From Scatophagus argus (Eukaryota; Chordata; Actinopteri; Scatophagidae), in assembly GCF_020382885.2 (NCBI RefSeq), contig NC_058506.1:4092001-4156000 (forward strand): DNA of 64,000 nucleotides. Direction: 5' to 3'. A program made the position numbers and the translations under genes. The notes under the pieces are model-generated. The model ran no database searches. It saw nothing but the letters and a program-made list of their open reading frames with translations, and was not told where the DNA came from. This document shows, piece by piece, positions 23,901-35,634 of the stretch; within the stretch, counting starts at the first letter, position 1, and each line of letters opens with the position of its first letter.

Positions 23901-26900
23901 CAAATACCTCTCTAAAAATAAATGATAAGCCAGAATCATGATTTACAAAAAATAAGATTTAGATTGTGAAGTGTTAAGAGGGAAATCCATTATCTGTGTG
24001 TTTGAGTATGTATGTGATGTCCAGCTTGTTATTGTGTTTTTAGCTCAAATGTAACTGACATGACTATGTGGGGGTGGGGGGTGGGGTGGGGTGTTTGTGC
24101 ACGTGTGCATGTATGCACTCGCCCTGGTGTTATTTTCCGCTATTGCAGGAAACATCCCACAGATGACTGTCACTCAAACAGAAGTGGTGGGAGAAGGAAA
24201 CTGTGGTGCGGCTGAGTCATTTTTTCCTGAACACTGTGTTCTCTGCAATATGAATCATTCTGAAAACTCTACAAGAATGTCATTTCTCTAATGAAATAAA
24301 AGCCCCAAGTAGCTTCACTGAGAGATGAGTGCTGCTGTAGAGAACTGCCGTGTCTCCTCACCTTCCACGGTTACAGATGACACTTCCTGTATGTGTTTGA
24401 GGAGAAGATGCAGCTTTGATGTGACGTTGTACAGTGAAAGAGTAAAGTTACAGTCAATCAGCAGTGAAGTTGCCGTTCTGTAGGGATACACGGGCCATGA
24501 GCTCAGGTAATAAACAGAAACATCAGACTGCAGAGCTCCAGTCACCTGATAGAAACCCAATAATAAGTGCACAATTAATGAAAACAAGAAATGAAACTGA
24601 AACAGACAAGTGGATGCCATGGTATACATTCTATATTTTAACCATTTATATTTTCTAAAGGACTACTAGAACAAGTATTAATAGCTGCCTAGTCGTCTTG
24701 GCAGTGCAGTCTTATTATGCATATACACAGCAGGGGTCTTAGCTGTTGTGTGTCACAGCAGTACCATTGCCTGTAGTAGTCTTGTGTGATTCAGATGTCC
24801 TTTGTCCTTGGACAGCAGTTGCTCATAATCTGTCTTCACCGTCACTGTTGCATTAAAACGGTATCCTCCATTCTCAGAGTAATTTGTTGAGCCTGGAAAT
24901 TAAGTTAAAAGGTCAGTTAACCCAAATCACAAAGAAAACCCTTATTTTATCATCAGCAGCTTGTTTCATCTATAGGGTGGCTGTATGAAAATTACTGGGG
25001 TGGGGAGTGCATCTGAATCTTATGGTCATTTTTTAAAAGCAAGCTACAGTGTGTCACAGTGTCACATAAGAGTGACAATACATAAAGTGTGCTAAAGATT
25101 TTGGACACTAATTTTGAGCCACTAACTGAGCACTTATTATCACTTTCGGTGACAAGAGCCCTTGACCCTCGGCCGTAGTGATGCCAAAAAAAAAAAAAGA
25201 CAGAGTAGGCTTGCCTGTTATATTATCCACAACTTTTGCAAATGGAAAACCTGATTCCAGGTTAGTTGAGTCTAGTTAAGCCAAACCGGGCCGTACCATG
25301 CAGTGGAAATGAAGCTGAAATTAACCAGTTACAGCTCTGTGCAGCTAAATGGAAGGCTGAAATAAAATATAAAACAGGGGTGGGAAAAATTTAAAAGACC
25401 ATCCCGGTGCTTCTGAACATATCAGGCTACTCTCTCTTCACCAAAAAGAAAATGCACACTTGGTAGCATGTAGTATTACTTGAATTTATTTGCTCTGTTT
25501 TTGAACTAAATGCATAGACAATGACATTTAGAAAAGTCAGTTAAGTAAAAGTTATAAACCACCATCTAATAAACCACAAGCCTTACTCTCAAGTTTTCAC
25601 CGGGACTCTTTCTTCATAACAAAATTGTACAGCTTTACTAGTTCTGATATGGCCAGGATCTTGTGACCTATGCATATACTTTTGTTAGCTAATGTCAGAA
25701 AATTTTAGATATTTTTGTGCAAATGACTTTGCTGAGTTAGGTCACCAGTAGTGAAAGAAGTATTCAGATCCTTTACTTCAGTAAAAATCCTGCATTCAAA
25801 AACCCCCTTCAAGTGAAAGTATGCAAGTATTAGCAAAATGTATTTAAAGTATAAAAAGTAAAACTACTTACTGGGCAGTAGGTCCCTGTCAGTGTTTTGC
25901 TTTAATATCAGATGTTTTTGGATTAATATTATGTTGAATTTTACTGCTGTAGATGTTTAAGGTTGGTTCGTTTTAACTACTGTCTACACTGTTGGGTAGT
26001 TTAATGTACAGCAGTACATCATATTCTATGGGATCATTATAGTGTGAGAACCACGTATCTCTAAAAAGTCAAGAAGTACAATATTTGCCTCTGAGATGTA
26101 GTAAAGTCGAAGTATAAAGTTAAAGTGCAAATATTCAAGTAACACACACATTCCTACTGAAATGCAGTGCTTGAGTTTCATTCTACTTCTGAAAGTCATT
26201 CATTTTTATGACTGTACCTGTTCTACTGTTACATTACAATTTAAATGACCTATTATCCCGCAATTGTCACTTGTATCCACAATTGGCACATCAGCTACAC
26301 AAGCGCAATATGATAGAGATACAGAAGAAATAAAGGTAATATTTCATGACTTTGAATAAGACAAACATTCTCTTCACCTTTGTTACATTGTACTATACTG
26401 AGGGCTAGAAACCAGTGAGAAAGTGTGTTTTACATGTTTTGGATGACCCTTTATTAAGAACACATGACTTTGCCCAAGACACCATACTTCAATAACAAAT
26501 AAAAACATTCAGGATGCATACTAACTTGCAGGATCACTGCAGAGCGAGCGATTCAATCTCTGGCAGCATTTTTGCCAGCCTGGACAGTCTATGTCCCACT
26601 CACAGTCCTCAGATCCGGGATACAATCCATCAGCACTTGGACAGGATCCTGGCTTGGCAGTGAACTCCCCACTCCTGTTTACAGCTTTGTTCAAGGAAAA
26701 TAACATGTTACAGGCCATATATTAACAGCAGGACATTTGTAGCTGTGCAGTTTCTGTACTTCCATCTGGTGTCTTGCACACAGCACGACACACTGAAAGG
26801 TGAGGCTGATGGCTTGTCTGTCTACAGTGTGTGATGCTATATCATCAAGTTTTATAGACGCTTGCATGAAGACACTTGAAGTGTAGCATGAAACAGAAAA

Positions 26901-27546
26901 ATGTGAGCTCTTGTATAATCTCCTAACCCACTGATGGATAAATAACGTGCAGTTCACTCACGAAGGGCACAGTAACGACCAACTTGAACGTAGCCATCGC
27001 AGCACCTGGTCACCTGCTGCATCACTGTCTTGTACTCAGTTTGATGGATCATCCTGTAAAGTGTCACTGTACATGTCTTCCAGAGCAGCCAGTCACCACA
27101 AGGCTTCGTCACAGTATAGGGAACCTTATGCATCGCTAGGAAAGTCACATTCCTTGTCTCATTACGAATACATAGGTGGTAGCCAAATGGAGACAGGCTA
27201 TTTCCTGGAATAAAATACATCTTATAAATTTTACAGATAGTGGAGTTTCCTGGCAGCTGCAAAATGACATCACATTTTTGATTAGACGATTAGACGATAC
27301 TCCTTGATTTTGATATACTCGTGAAGCATAACATAATACAAGTCTATCATCTGTTAGAAATATTTTTAAAAAATGAAAGCTAAACAAGAACCGCAAATCC
27401 TCGTAAGTGCCACAGTCGGCTGTGATGATACATCAGTTTCCTGTTAATCCGTCATCTGCGTGAGGCCTACCTTCATGCACAGTGTTTTCTCCCCTACAGA
27501 GAGCCAGCAGGGCTGCAGCCACCCAGATGGAGAGCATCCAACTCAT
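14888..27546 (-). CDS. umodl1: Uromodulin-like 1, complete, 17 exons, 1204 aa
   Basis: Type I membrane glycoprotein with a zona pellucida (ZP) polymerisation module; the mammalian form is olfactorin. Exons, 5' to 3' on the minus strand: 27471-27546, 26962-27249, 26526-26684, 24765-24892, 24362-24545, 23636-23776, 22176-22442, 20861-21115, 20521-20633, 20154-20373, 19472-19609, 18559-19376, 18248-18408, 17363-17599, 15921-16077, 15696-15780, 14888-15075. They total 3615 nt in one frame. Order: signal peptide (1-19), EMI (about 30-121), WAP (122-174), an unassigned possibly SEA-like part (175-278), calcium-binding-type EGF starting DVDEC (279-325), Ser/Thr-rich exon, FN3 (415-499), SEA (500-610), second EGF, Thr-rich mucin-like stretch, ZP-N, ZP-C (CWATPT, then YLHCHVQIC), an R-T-A-R furin-like site near 1120, membrane helix (about 1153-1178) and a short tail. 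The exon 17363 donor (GTCTGC) is weak. Order and linkage to zbtb21 fit UMODL1. Confidence 0.92.
17665..18055. mobile_element. Interspersed repeat in umodl1 intron, same family as 21168-21776
   Basis: Contains GTTTAATTTGTACAAAAACCC, a segment with GCCAGGCTGACTGTTTCCCC and TCAGTCTTTATGCTAGG, then AAGTGGTATCAATCTTCTCAACTAACTC and CAAGAAAGCAAATAA. The last two strings recur near 21705-21750. It is a partial copy with approximate ends, and the right end merges into an AAT-rich microsatellite. Confidence 0.6.
18786..19215 (-). repeat. Minisatellite-like coding repeat, Thr-rich mucin region of umodl1
   Basis: On the coding (minus) strand the sequence is a degenerate tandem array of roughly 21-24-nt units encoding NPTTTTT-like peptides (NPT, DPT, SPT variants). 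It lies inside exon 18559-19376, directly before the ZP-N part. Threonine-dense sequence like this is expected to be heavily O-glycosylated and to form a stiff spacer. The plus strand is rich in GGTTGTTGGG runs and yields a long Val/Gly shadow frame with no coding meaning. Confidence 0.85.
21168..21776. mobile_element. Interspersed repeat with imperfect inverted ends in umodl1 intron
   Basis: The left end GGAATAGTTCAATATTT and the reverse complement of the right end (GGAATATTTTGACATT) are related. Inside are GCTTAGCTTAGCTTAGCG, GGAAATGGGGAAACAGC, CAGCACCTCTAAAGCTAA and GTGCTGAACTAAGCTAACCGG, phrases found throughout percomorph genomes. No reading frame is present; it is probably a non-autonomous DNA element. 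Confidence 0.6.
23400..23632. repeat. Telomere-like CCTAAC tract, dispersed repeat and CA microsatellite
   Basis: It begins with degenerate CCTAACC/CTTAACC units (about 23405-23485). It continues with CTTGTGGGGACTTCCATTTT and TCCTCACAATGTGACTGTGT, a common fish repeat, and ends in (CA)9 at 23611-23628. The CA run lies seven bases inside the umodl1 intron that follows exon 23636-23776. Confidence 0.65.
25740..26175. mobile_element. Non-autonomous DNA element in umodl1 intron 3
   Basis: Starts GTGAAAGAAGTATTCAGATC and CTTTACTTCAGTAAAAATCC, with many AAGTA strings. The middle carries TTTTAACTACTGTCTACACT and GTGAGAACCACGTATCTCT. It ends with TTTGCCTCTGAGATGTAGTA and AAGTATAAAGTTAAAG. I recognise this as a very common fish element, usually classed as hAT-like; that class is from memory. 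No transposase is present. Confidence 0.65.
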
Positions 27547-29330
27547 TTTTCACAGATCAAAATCTCATCCACACATTTAACGACCACATTGTAGGTGCAC
27601 GTTTTTCTTTGAGATGATGACAACTGACTGTTAAGGATGTTCTCAAAGACCAAATCCTCCGTGGATCTGTCTCCTCCCCTTGTTGCACCATCAGTCCCCA
27701 GTGGATCACAAAATCATGGTAGCCAACAGTTGCTGTTAGCACTCGATTTATGTGAATATTTTCAGTTACAAATGTTAGTGTACTGAAATTACATTCACCT
27801 TTGCAAGAATATAACAATATTTAGACAATTTGACATCCTACATTGCCGTGACGTATGCCTGCATGACAAGCTAGTGAGTCAGTATGATACAAAGAGAAAT
27901 GTCTTCGATTCACTTGTTAACACAAAAGAAAATCAGGCCTCACTTTCATTTTTGAAGAATAGATAATTCGTCATTTTACTCATTCTGTGGCAGAATCAGG
28001 GTCAGTAAACATGTTTATAATGTCAGGGAGAGAGATGTGGGATGGGAGGAGTCAGAGTCCCTAATGGCTTGGTTTCCACACAGGTAACCATGGCAGTACT
28101 TGCTATGCGGCTGGCATTAACAGCCTGTGTCAGCCATTAGTGTCAAGTAAGGAGGAGTGAGAACTTCCCTGCCATTTTCCCACATGTCTTCATTCTCATT
28201 ATATGAAGGACCAGTGGGATACTCTGGCCGTCAAAGATATGTTTTAAAAAAAAGACCACATCAAGATTCTGTCCTTACTTTTACATTAAGAACATGAATA
28301 CACATTTTGTACATGTTTCATATCAGAAAATCCTACAGTATTTTTTAAATTCATTTCATGCATATTTTTACATTCTTAATAAATCTAATGATTAATGTAA
28401 TGGCTCTCCTTTTACAGTAATGAGGTGTGAAAACGTGCCTGATTAACCTTCCCTCTGTCATTAAGTGGTAATTGCTGGTTACATGCTGACGCACAAGAGA
28501 ATGTGGATGTAGGGTGGTGCAGGGATACAGGCTAGAGAGTCCACTAAGGTCACAATACATTAAGTCAAACCACAAAATAAAAACTTCAACATTAGGTCAT
28601 ATTCAGTGTATATGAAGAAAATATTTTCACCTCCAATGCCACACCTGAATCAGGAGAGAGTTGCCAGGTACTGTAGCTGACAAAGATTTCCATGAAAGGC
28701 CTGCAGGCCAAATAAACAGAGCAACTAGTCCCCAATGGAGTTCAGTAATGACACAAACCCACTGCTGTACAATAGTGACTTCCTTTTAGTCACAAACCTA
28801 ATTAGTTTCATGGGAGTCAGGTGGGCGTGCAGTTACATGCATATTATATCTGCACCTCACTGTTCAAAACTACCAATTACATGGCTGCATATATGTAATA
28901 GTTTTTAAAAACTGAAAGATCTATTTTTTTCATTTGCTAAAATCAAAATGTGGCTATTCAAAACAATACACTCACAGTGAAAATGTGTGTTTCGCTTTCA
29001 AATATTAAATCAAAAGAATAAATGTAAAGTCTCCACCATTGGTTGCTTTACTGTAAACCATGACACTGACACACAGCATCAAACTCAATGAGAAGAGCTA
29101 TTTGAACTAAAGAGAACTACAAAGTTATACAAATATATACAAATATACAAATACTTCACAAATAACTCACAAATAATTACAGAACAAATACTTGATCACT
29201 TGCAATATGGAGTGAAACCTCAGTTAGCAACCTTTAGCAAGACTAAAAATCATTGAAAAAAACAGAAAAACTAACAGCTAAAATGAAAAAATATGTCCTA
29301 TCCCTTTAAATTAGCCTCAGTTTCTAGTCT
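27547..29330. other. Intergenic region between umodl1 and zbtb21
   Basis: umodl1 (minus) and zbtb21 (plus) diverge from here. The part next to umodl1 should hold its promoter, but I see no clear TATA box or named site. The rest is AT-rich with no exon-like frame. Confidence 0.5.
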
Positions 29331-29336
29331 TCCGTT

Positions 29337-29533
29337 GGCCCCGCCTCCTGGTACTTTACCAGCCTATCAGAGCGCAGTGCACGTGACGAGCGTTCTTTGC
29401 GATGACCTCATCCCTGGTGTGGGATGACGTCAAATTCAAGATGGATGGAATCACGACTAGCGCGCAGAAATCTACACAACACTGAATAAAGTCCCGGCTG
29501 TGTGGAGGAAAGACCATACTGACGACGGGCAGG
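29337..29533 (+). promoter_or_regulatory. zbtb21 promoter and non-coding first exon
   Basis: A CG-containing stretch in AT-rich surroundings holds a GC/CCAAT-poor promoter. It has GGCCCCGCCTCC (29337-29348), an E-box CACGTGAC (29380-29387), and a perfect palindromic CRE, TGACGTCA (29425-29432). A transcript starting just downstream would run to the strong donor AGG|GTAAGTG after 29533. That would splice to the acceptor before 32564. CREB/ATF and USF-type control is inferred from motifs only. Confidence 0.65.
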
Positions 29534-32500
29534 GTAAGTGTAGACAGACAACCAAACTTAACGTTAAACAAAATTAGCAGGGAGGGTGAAACATAGTTGG
29601 TAGAGTGTTGTTAAGGAGAAGCTTTTTTCCTTTTCCTCCCTGACGTAACTCGAAAGGGGGAGATTGTGCTGCTGTAAAACCCGACCAGCTCCAACCTGTT
29701 TTGCAACCAGCATTCGCGCCGATTCAGGCCGGGTTGAACCGTTTTGGAAAACAACACACAAAACACCACTTCCACCGGGGGGTAACGGGTACAATTCACT
29801 CCCCCACACACCAACAGCTTCTCTGTCTGCACCGACTGTGTTTTCATTCCGGGATTACGGCGGCGGAGTCCATTTAAACGCGCTTAACTTTTCCTCTCTT
29901 GATTTGAATATCCGTTGTAAATTGAAACGGTTATTGCCTCGATTCTTTCGCCATTCTCCACCACAAGAGAAAAAAAACCCCGCATAACTTATTTCTAAAC
30001 TGAAAGCGATGTGTCGTTAGGAGAAGTTGTCCGTCATGAGAAATTGAGCCACGTCTCATGGGTGATCTAATGCTGAAACCCTCACTCGACTTCCTCATAG
30101 AAAACAGACACGACTCAATATTCTCTGTTGTCCTCTAAACGTGCACAGCAAGTTTCGATGCAGAGTCAACAGAGCGGTTCTTAGTTTTTGATGAATGAAT
30201 GAAGCCTCTGGTCATGAACCTATTATAGCAAGTGTCAATAACGTCAACAACATGTCTTCCGGTCACCGTTTTCAAAATAAACGCCTTAAGGCTCAACGTA
30301 CGTTATTTCTGAGAAAACAAGGACTGCGCTGAACATATAAATAAGGAGGTCACTGCTAGTAGATAAAGATTAAGTTGTTTTTGCATTTAGAAAGGTAATT
30401 CCAGTTTACCTAATAGAGGCCTTTCACACAGTGCTCTTTAACAACAACTACTTTGTGTCTGTGTGTTGTGACATGTTTACATATATGAGAACAATGTAAA
30501 CAAATTGGATAAATTAACAACTTATTTCGGGATAATGTAAATACATTTAGTTGTCAGTTTATTATTTGCCCTTGTTAGTTAAAACTAATAAAGGTAACAG
30601 ATGTCGTCTACAACCTTATCTTTATGAAGGTTCTAACAGCAGCACAAATTACATCCTCCAAAAGGTAATCCACACCTTTCTAAATGAGTTAACAAAACAA
30701 CAACTTACAATTGCAAAAAAAACAACAAAGCATTTATTGCAGGGCTGGGGATAGGGAGGTCGGGCATTCCTGTTTTGTCCCACTCACTTTTAAAATTTCA
30801 GATTCAATTTATCAGTCCTCTTGCTGCCCAGGCCCCTTAGTGTAGGTGAGAAAAGTAAGGATGTTGGTATTTTCATATGAGTTAGTTATTAACATGTGCT
30901 CTCAGCAATGAGTGTAGTGTGTAGATGTGCTACTTTTGCAGCCTTTTTTTGCCCCTTTCGTTTTAATTTTCAGCCCACATACAGGCTGCCCTAAGGTTAA
31001 GGTTTAGTTTCAGATAAGCACATTGAACATGTTTATGATGCATGTAGGGGAGACATCGTGCGGTGACAAGCCTTTATTTTAAAGGCAAATCTCTGAAACT
31101 TCCTGCATTAGTCAGTGTCACTGAGGGTGACTTTACAGCTGTCTTTCCACACCTTTTGACTACAAACATGATGTAATGCCCATAAACCTGTTATGTCCCT
31201 TTGTATTAATGGGCACCATGTTGTTATAACTGCAGAGGTTACCTTGCAAACAGTCATTATTTATTATCATTTAATCTGCCAAATATTTTTTATTTATTAA
31301 TCTTTGGGTTTAAAAATATCAAGCAGATGGCATCTTGTTTGTTTTCTGATCAACAGCTCAAAGACATTCAGTTTACAGTGGCAGAAAACAGAAAATCTTC
31401 TGTTGAAAAACTGTTGGGACTTGGTAATGTGTGGTAGTTTCTGTTGTGGTAAAGAAAAGAATTGTTAATTGTCGGCATAGTTACCTTAAAACAATTATTT
31501 GCTTGCACATAGACCACACATTTATTAAGCAAAATGGCGAGTTAACACTGCCAAGCAATTTCTAAAGTGTAGGATACATTAATAAAGAAATGCACCTGAA
31601 TACCACTGAATTTCACTGCTTCACGTTGCCTCTACTTACCAACAAGTTGCAGCTGATATCTTATAAATTACTGCTTTTATGTAAAAACTGCGATTACAGC
31701 TTGACTCCACACCAGTCAAGGGGCAGATTGCAGATTGGGGTTTGATTAATCGCTCCACCCCCACCCAAGTGGAATAGGACCGGTGGCCCTTTGGTCTCCA
31801 ACCTCTAGGCCACAGCATAGAAGCCATTACTATGTTGATACATAAAGGATCTACATAATCAACCAAATATGATATAGAAGAAGAAGAATCAGCTTTATTT
31901 ACAGTATATATATTTTTACATACACACACTGAATTTGTCAAATGAACAGATGGAGAGATAATATGTACAACTAATGCCTTCGACCGCAGCCCTCGTCTGC
32001 ACTGAGGCATAAGAAAATCAATTTCTTCTCTCTTTAATACATGAAGAATTTACAACATTTATATTTTTAGGAATTCTTTAATAAAGTAATAGTGATGCCT
32101 TATCAGAAAAGTGATATATCTTTTAGTTTGTAACATTTATAACAAGAATTCTCATAAATTGTCAAAAAAAAATGAAGTAGAATTACAATATTTTGATTGA
32201 AAAACACAGGGCCCAGTACCTTGTGGTGGGTTTTTATTTGAAGTTTAGAGGTTATTTGGTCATATTTGTTTGGTGTTCATCAACCAATCTAATTATCATA
32301 ATTGACACAAGTGTTGAATATATAAAAAGGCCACTTATTATAATATAATGGAAATTCACAGAGTACACTATCTCTGACACTGATGGTGTTGTGGCATGAG
32401 CAATGACAAGACCAGTAGACACAGGCATATAGGGCAATAGGGCAGGTATTTGATCCTGTGTCTATTCATACCTGTCTCTATAACAGGCTAATTTAGTGCA

Positions 32501-32563
32501 CACTTAATGATCACCTATGGTATTTACTTTGTTGCACTAAAATGTAATCCTCTTGTCTTTCAG
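29534..32563 (+). other. First intron of zbtb21
   Basis: About 3 kb. Its first 500 bases are still CpG-containing and end the promoter region. It holds two fragments of the second SINE family at 31741-31816 and 31877-31940. No other exon is evident. It ends in TCTTGTCTTTCAG before 32564. Confidence 0.6.
31741..31940 (-). mobile_element. Two SINE fragments, same family as 9542-9877
   Basis: The first piece (31741-31816) carries TTTGATTAATCGCTCCACCC and CTCCAACCTCTAGGCCAC, the tRNA-side half. The second (31877-31940) carries AAGAAGAAGAATCAGCTTTA and TATATATTTTTACATACACA, the tail half. The two halves sit in an order that a single copy would not give, so these are two truncated insertions or a rearranged one. 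Confidence 0.6.
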
Positions 32564-32565
32564 CT

Positions 32566-35500
32566 ATGGAGAGCCTAGTGCATTACAGCAATCCCTCCCA
32601 TGCACTCTCAGTGTTAGGGGCTCTGAATGAGCAGCGCCTGCGGGGCCAGATGTGTGATGTTGTCCTGGTTGTGGCAGACCAGAGGTACCAGGCCCATAAG
32701 AGTGTTCTGGCGGCCAGTAGTGAGTATTTCCAGTCCCTCTTCACACGGATGGATGCAGACTCGCTGAAAGTTGTAAACCTGGACTTTTGTGAGCCTGATG
32801 CCTTCGAAATTGTTCTGAATTACATCTACTCCTCCTCACTTTTTGTTGACAAAGGCAGTCTGGCAGCCATTCAAGAGCTGGGCTATAGCCTTGGAATCCC
32901 TTTCCTTACCAACATTGTGTCAACAAGGCCACATGCATCCTACTGTGTGTCTAGAAAAAGGCTTTCATTCTCAGAAGGAGATGAGAATGATGTCCAGACA
33001 AGGAGTGTCATTGTGTATCGGGTTCAGAATGACAGAACACATCCCTCTCGCTCAAATTATCAAAGGAAAACACCAGAGAGATCATCATCTCCCCACTCTA
33101 CTAGAGAGTCATCCCAGCTTCCATCTGAACACAACTCATATGAATCAGTTAGAGACTTTGAATCCGTCAGTAGGAAATCATCTGAACAGAGTGAACCTGC
33201 TGAAAAGAAGTCCACCTATCCGTACACCTCCATATTAAAAGGGAATTCATCAAACATCACATCTGTTAGGCCCCAGCTGACATCCTCAGTGTCTTTCAGT
33301 GATGCTGAAGTGCAGCATGTCAGGCTGCAGTCTGACACTGATCTGGACACTAAAGAGGAAAATGAGGAGCAGGAGCACCACTATCACACCAAAGTGCCCT
33401 TTCAGGGTCAGGCCAGCGAGCCCAGCCAGACCATTGACAGGAGCGGGCCACTCATAAAAAGCCTACTCCGAAGATCATTATCCATGGACAGCCCTGTTCC
33501 CGTCTTTTCACCAACACTGGAGCTCAAGGAGCTGCAAAATCGTGAACAATCAGTTGTTAAAATGGCATCAAAAGCATCTGGGCCAGAAACATCTGCTCAC
33601 AATGGCAATTCAAAAAGAACATCTCCCCTGGTTCTCAGGTCAAAGTACCCCAGTAGGTATGATGAAGAAACTCAGGTAGAAAGAAAGGTCAGTGTGAAAG
33701 CTGAGCCCAGCAGTCCGCTTGCTGACCCCATGGACATTATTCGAATCACAGTTGGAGATGCATTGCCAGTCAATCTTAAAGACTTGCAAACAAATTATGA
33801 CCAAGGTTCCAGGTCAGACTTCAGTTCTGTTGGAAAAAGAAAGGAAAGGCCAGACAACAGAAGATACCCATTCAAGAAGAGCAAAATATTTAAGGAACAT
33901 TCCCTCTCTCTTGATGGGAGCATGTCAAAAACAGTACCTCAGAGTGCCAGCAATGATTCTAATGAGAACAGTGGGGAGCCACTTCAGAACAAAATTTTCA
34001 AATGCTGGAATTGTTTAAAGGTTTTCAGGTCCAGTGCTGGACTACATCGCCATGTTAATATGTATCACAACCCAGAAAAGCCGTATGCTTGCGACATCTG
34101 CCACAAGCGCTTCCATACCAACTTCAAAGTGTGGACTCACTGCCAAACTCAGCATGGTGTAGTACAAAACCCAGCCTCATCCTCCAGCTCCTCTGTACTG
34201 GATGACAAATTTCAGAAGAAGTTGATAGATATTGTGCGAGAGAGGGAAATAAAGAAAGCTTTGCTTTGGAAGTTAAAGAGGAATAAGCAGGGTTTGCAAT
34301 CTCCTGCACTCACCAAAAAGAGATCAAGGCTCAGCTTCATATGTCCTTACTGTGGGAAAGTATTTGTGTTCCAATCTCAATACAGACAGCATTTAAGGAC
34401 GCATCCTGCTGAAAAAGCTGACCAGGAGACAGGGAGCGAGAGCGTTCTCTATCAGGAACAGGATGAGATCATTCAGCAGAAGGATACAGACGCTGGTGTT
34501 TACTCCTGCAGACTTTGTAATATGAAGCTGTCTTCACTCTTTGAACAGGGTGACCATGAGAGAGGCTGTCGACATGCAACTGTGTGCCCCTACTGCGGCC
34601 TCCGCTTCTCAAGTCCAACAGTCAAGAAGGACCACGAGGCGCATTGTAAGTACAAGAAACTGACGTGCCTGGAATGCATGCGGACCTTCAAGTCCTCCTT
34701 CAGCATATGGCGCCACCAGGTGGAAGTCCACAACCAAAACATGATGACTGTTAAAGACCAGTTTCACCAGAAGCAACAAGAGAACAATGAACAGATGTCT
34801 GAAATGCCCAGAGAGGAGCATTATAGTGATGAGCCTCTAGCACCCAGTAGCTCAAGAGAGAACATAAGTTACAGTGACTCCTCAGGTCCACCCTTGTATG
34901 ATTCAGAAGACTCTTCATCCTATGTGCCTGAGGACCTAAGCATGGGCCACCACGGCAAGCTGGTAGTGAAGGAGGAGCCATTCGAGGAGGCTGTTAGTGA
35001 GAGGGAAAACACAGAGTCTGCCAAAAGTGGGCCTGAGGAACCTGGTGTGTGGCCATGTGAGAAATGTGGAAATCTTTTTGGCTCTCGCAAAGACCTGGAA
35101 CGACACCAGGAGCTGCTATGCCACATCAAACCATTCATCTGTCACATCTGCAACAAAGCCTTCAGGACCAACTTCCGTCTTTGGAGCCACTTCCAGTCTC
35201 ACATGTCGGCTGCTAACGAAACTGTAGCCAAAGACATGGACAGACAGCCCTCACCTCTGTCTCCCTCCCCGCCCGCAACTCTTCAAAACTCTCAACGTCG
35301 CTCCCCACAGGCCTCCGTGCTCCAGTCCACCCAGACAGCGCCAATCACTGCAGCAACGGCTGAGGAGTGCAGCAGCCCAGAGCCCTGTAGCTCATCAGTA
35401 AGCAAGACAAAGAGGCCTGAACTAGAACGGCAACCCAGCAGCCACAGCACTCTGTCAAGGTCAAACAGCATGGAGAGTCCAGGTGGCCCTCAGGAATCAG

Positions 35501-35634
35501 ACACACTCTTTTACCATGCACCATCTCTATCTGCCCTGACGTTTAAGAGGCAGTACATGTGTAAACTCTGTCACAGGACCTTCAAGACGGCCTTTAGTCT
35601 CTGGAGCCACGAGCAGAGTCATAGCCACATGTAA
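32566..35634 (+). CDS. zbtb21: ZBTB21 (ZNF295), BTB and C2H2 zinc-finger transcription factor, 1022 aa
   Basis: Nuclear transcription repressor of the BTB/POZ family. The BTB domain spans about residues 20-125 (GQMCDVVLVVADQRYQAHKS, then LAASSEYFQSLF). A long disordered part contains the conserved IDRSGPLIKSLLRRSLSMDS block, a DIIRITVGDALP block and sumoylation-type motifs VKAEP and VKEEP. About nine C2H2 fingers follow, starting near residues 478, 506, 590, 645, 672, 698, 828, 856 and 996; several have the HxNFxxWxH or SFSIWRH pattern typical of this protein. The protein ends SLWSHEQSHSHM. The entire CDS is one exon; its ATG lies two bases after the CAG acceptor (exon start 32564). Length is near the human protein (about 1066). 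Identity is near certain. Confidence 0.97.
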   Translation: MESLVHYSNPSHALSVLGALNEQRLRGQMCDVVLVVADQRYQAHKSVLAASSEYFQSLFTRMDADSLKVVNLDFCEPDAFEIVLNYIYSSSLFVDKGSLAAIQELGYSLGIPFLTNIVSTRPHASYCVSRKRLSFSEGDENDVQTRSVIVYRVQNDRTHPSRSNYQRKTPERSSSPHSTRESSQLPSEHNSYESVRDFESVSRKSSEQSEPAEKKSTYPYTSILKGNSSNITSVRPQLTSSVSFSDAEVQHVRLQSDTDLDTKEENEEQEHHYHTKVPFQGQASEPSQTIDRSGPLIKSLLRRSLSMDSPVPVFSPTLELKELQNREQSVVKMASKASGPETSAHNGNSKRTSPLVLRSKYPSRYDEETQVERKVSVKAEPSSPLADPMDIIRITVGDALPVNLKDLQTNYDQGSRSDFSSVGKRKERPDNRRYPFKKSKIFKEHSLSLDGSMSKTVPQSASNDSNENSGEPLQNKIFKCWNCLKVFRSSAGLHRHVNMYHNPEKPYACDICHKRFHTNFKVWTHCQTQHGVVQNPASSSSSSVLDDKFQKKLIDIVREREIKKALLWKLKRNKQGLQSPALTKKRSRLSFICPYCGKVFVFQSQYRQHLRTHPAEKADQETGSESVLYQEQDEIIQQKDTDAGVYSCRLCNMKLSSLFEQGDHERGCRHATVCPYCGLRFSSPTVKKDHEAHCKYKKLTCLECMRTFKSSFSIWRHQVEVHNQNMMTVKDQFHQKQQENNEQMSEMPREEHYSDEPLAPSSSRENISYSDSSGPPLYDSEDSSSYVPEDLSMGHHGKLVVKEEPFEEAVSERENTESAKSGPEEPGVWPCEKCGNLFGSRKDLERHQELLCHIKPFICHICNKAFRTNFRLWSHFQSHMSAANETVAKDMDRQPSPLSPSPPATLQNSQRRSPQASVLQSTQTAPITAATAEECSSPEPCSSSVSKTKRPELERQPSSHSTLSRSNSMESPGGPQESDTLFYHAPSLSALTFKRQYMCKLCHRTFKTAFSLWSHEQSHSHM

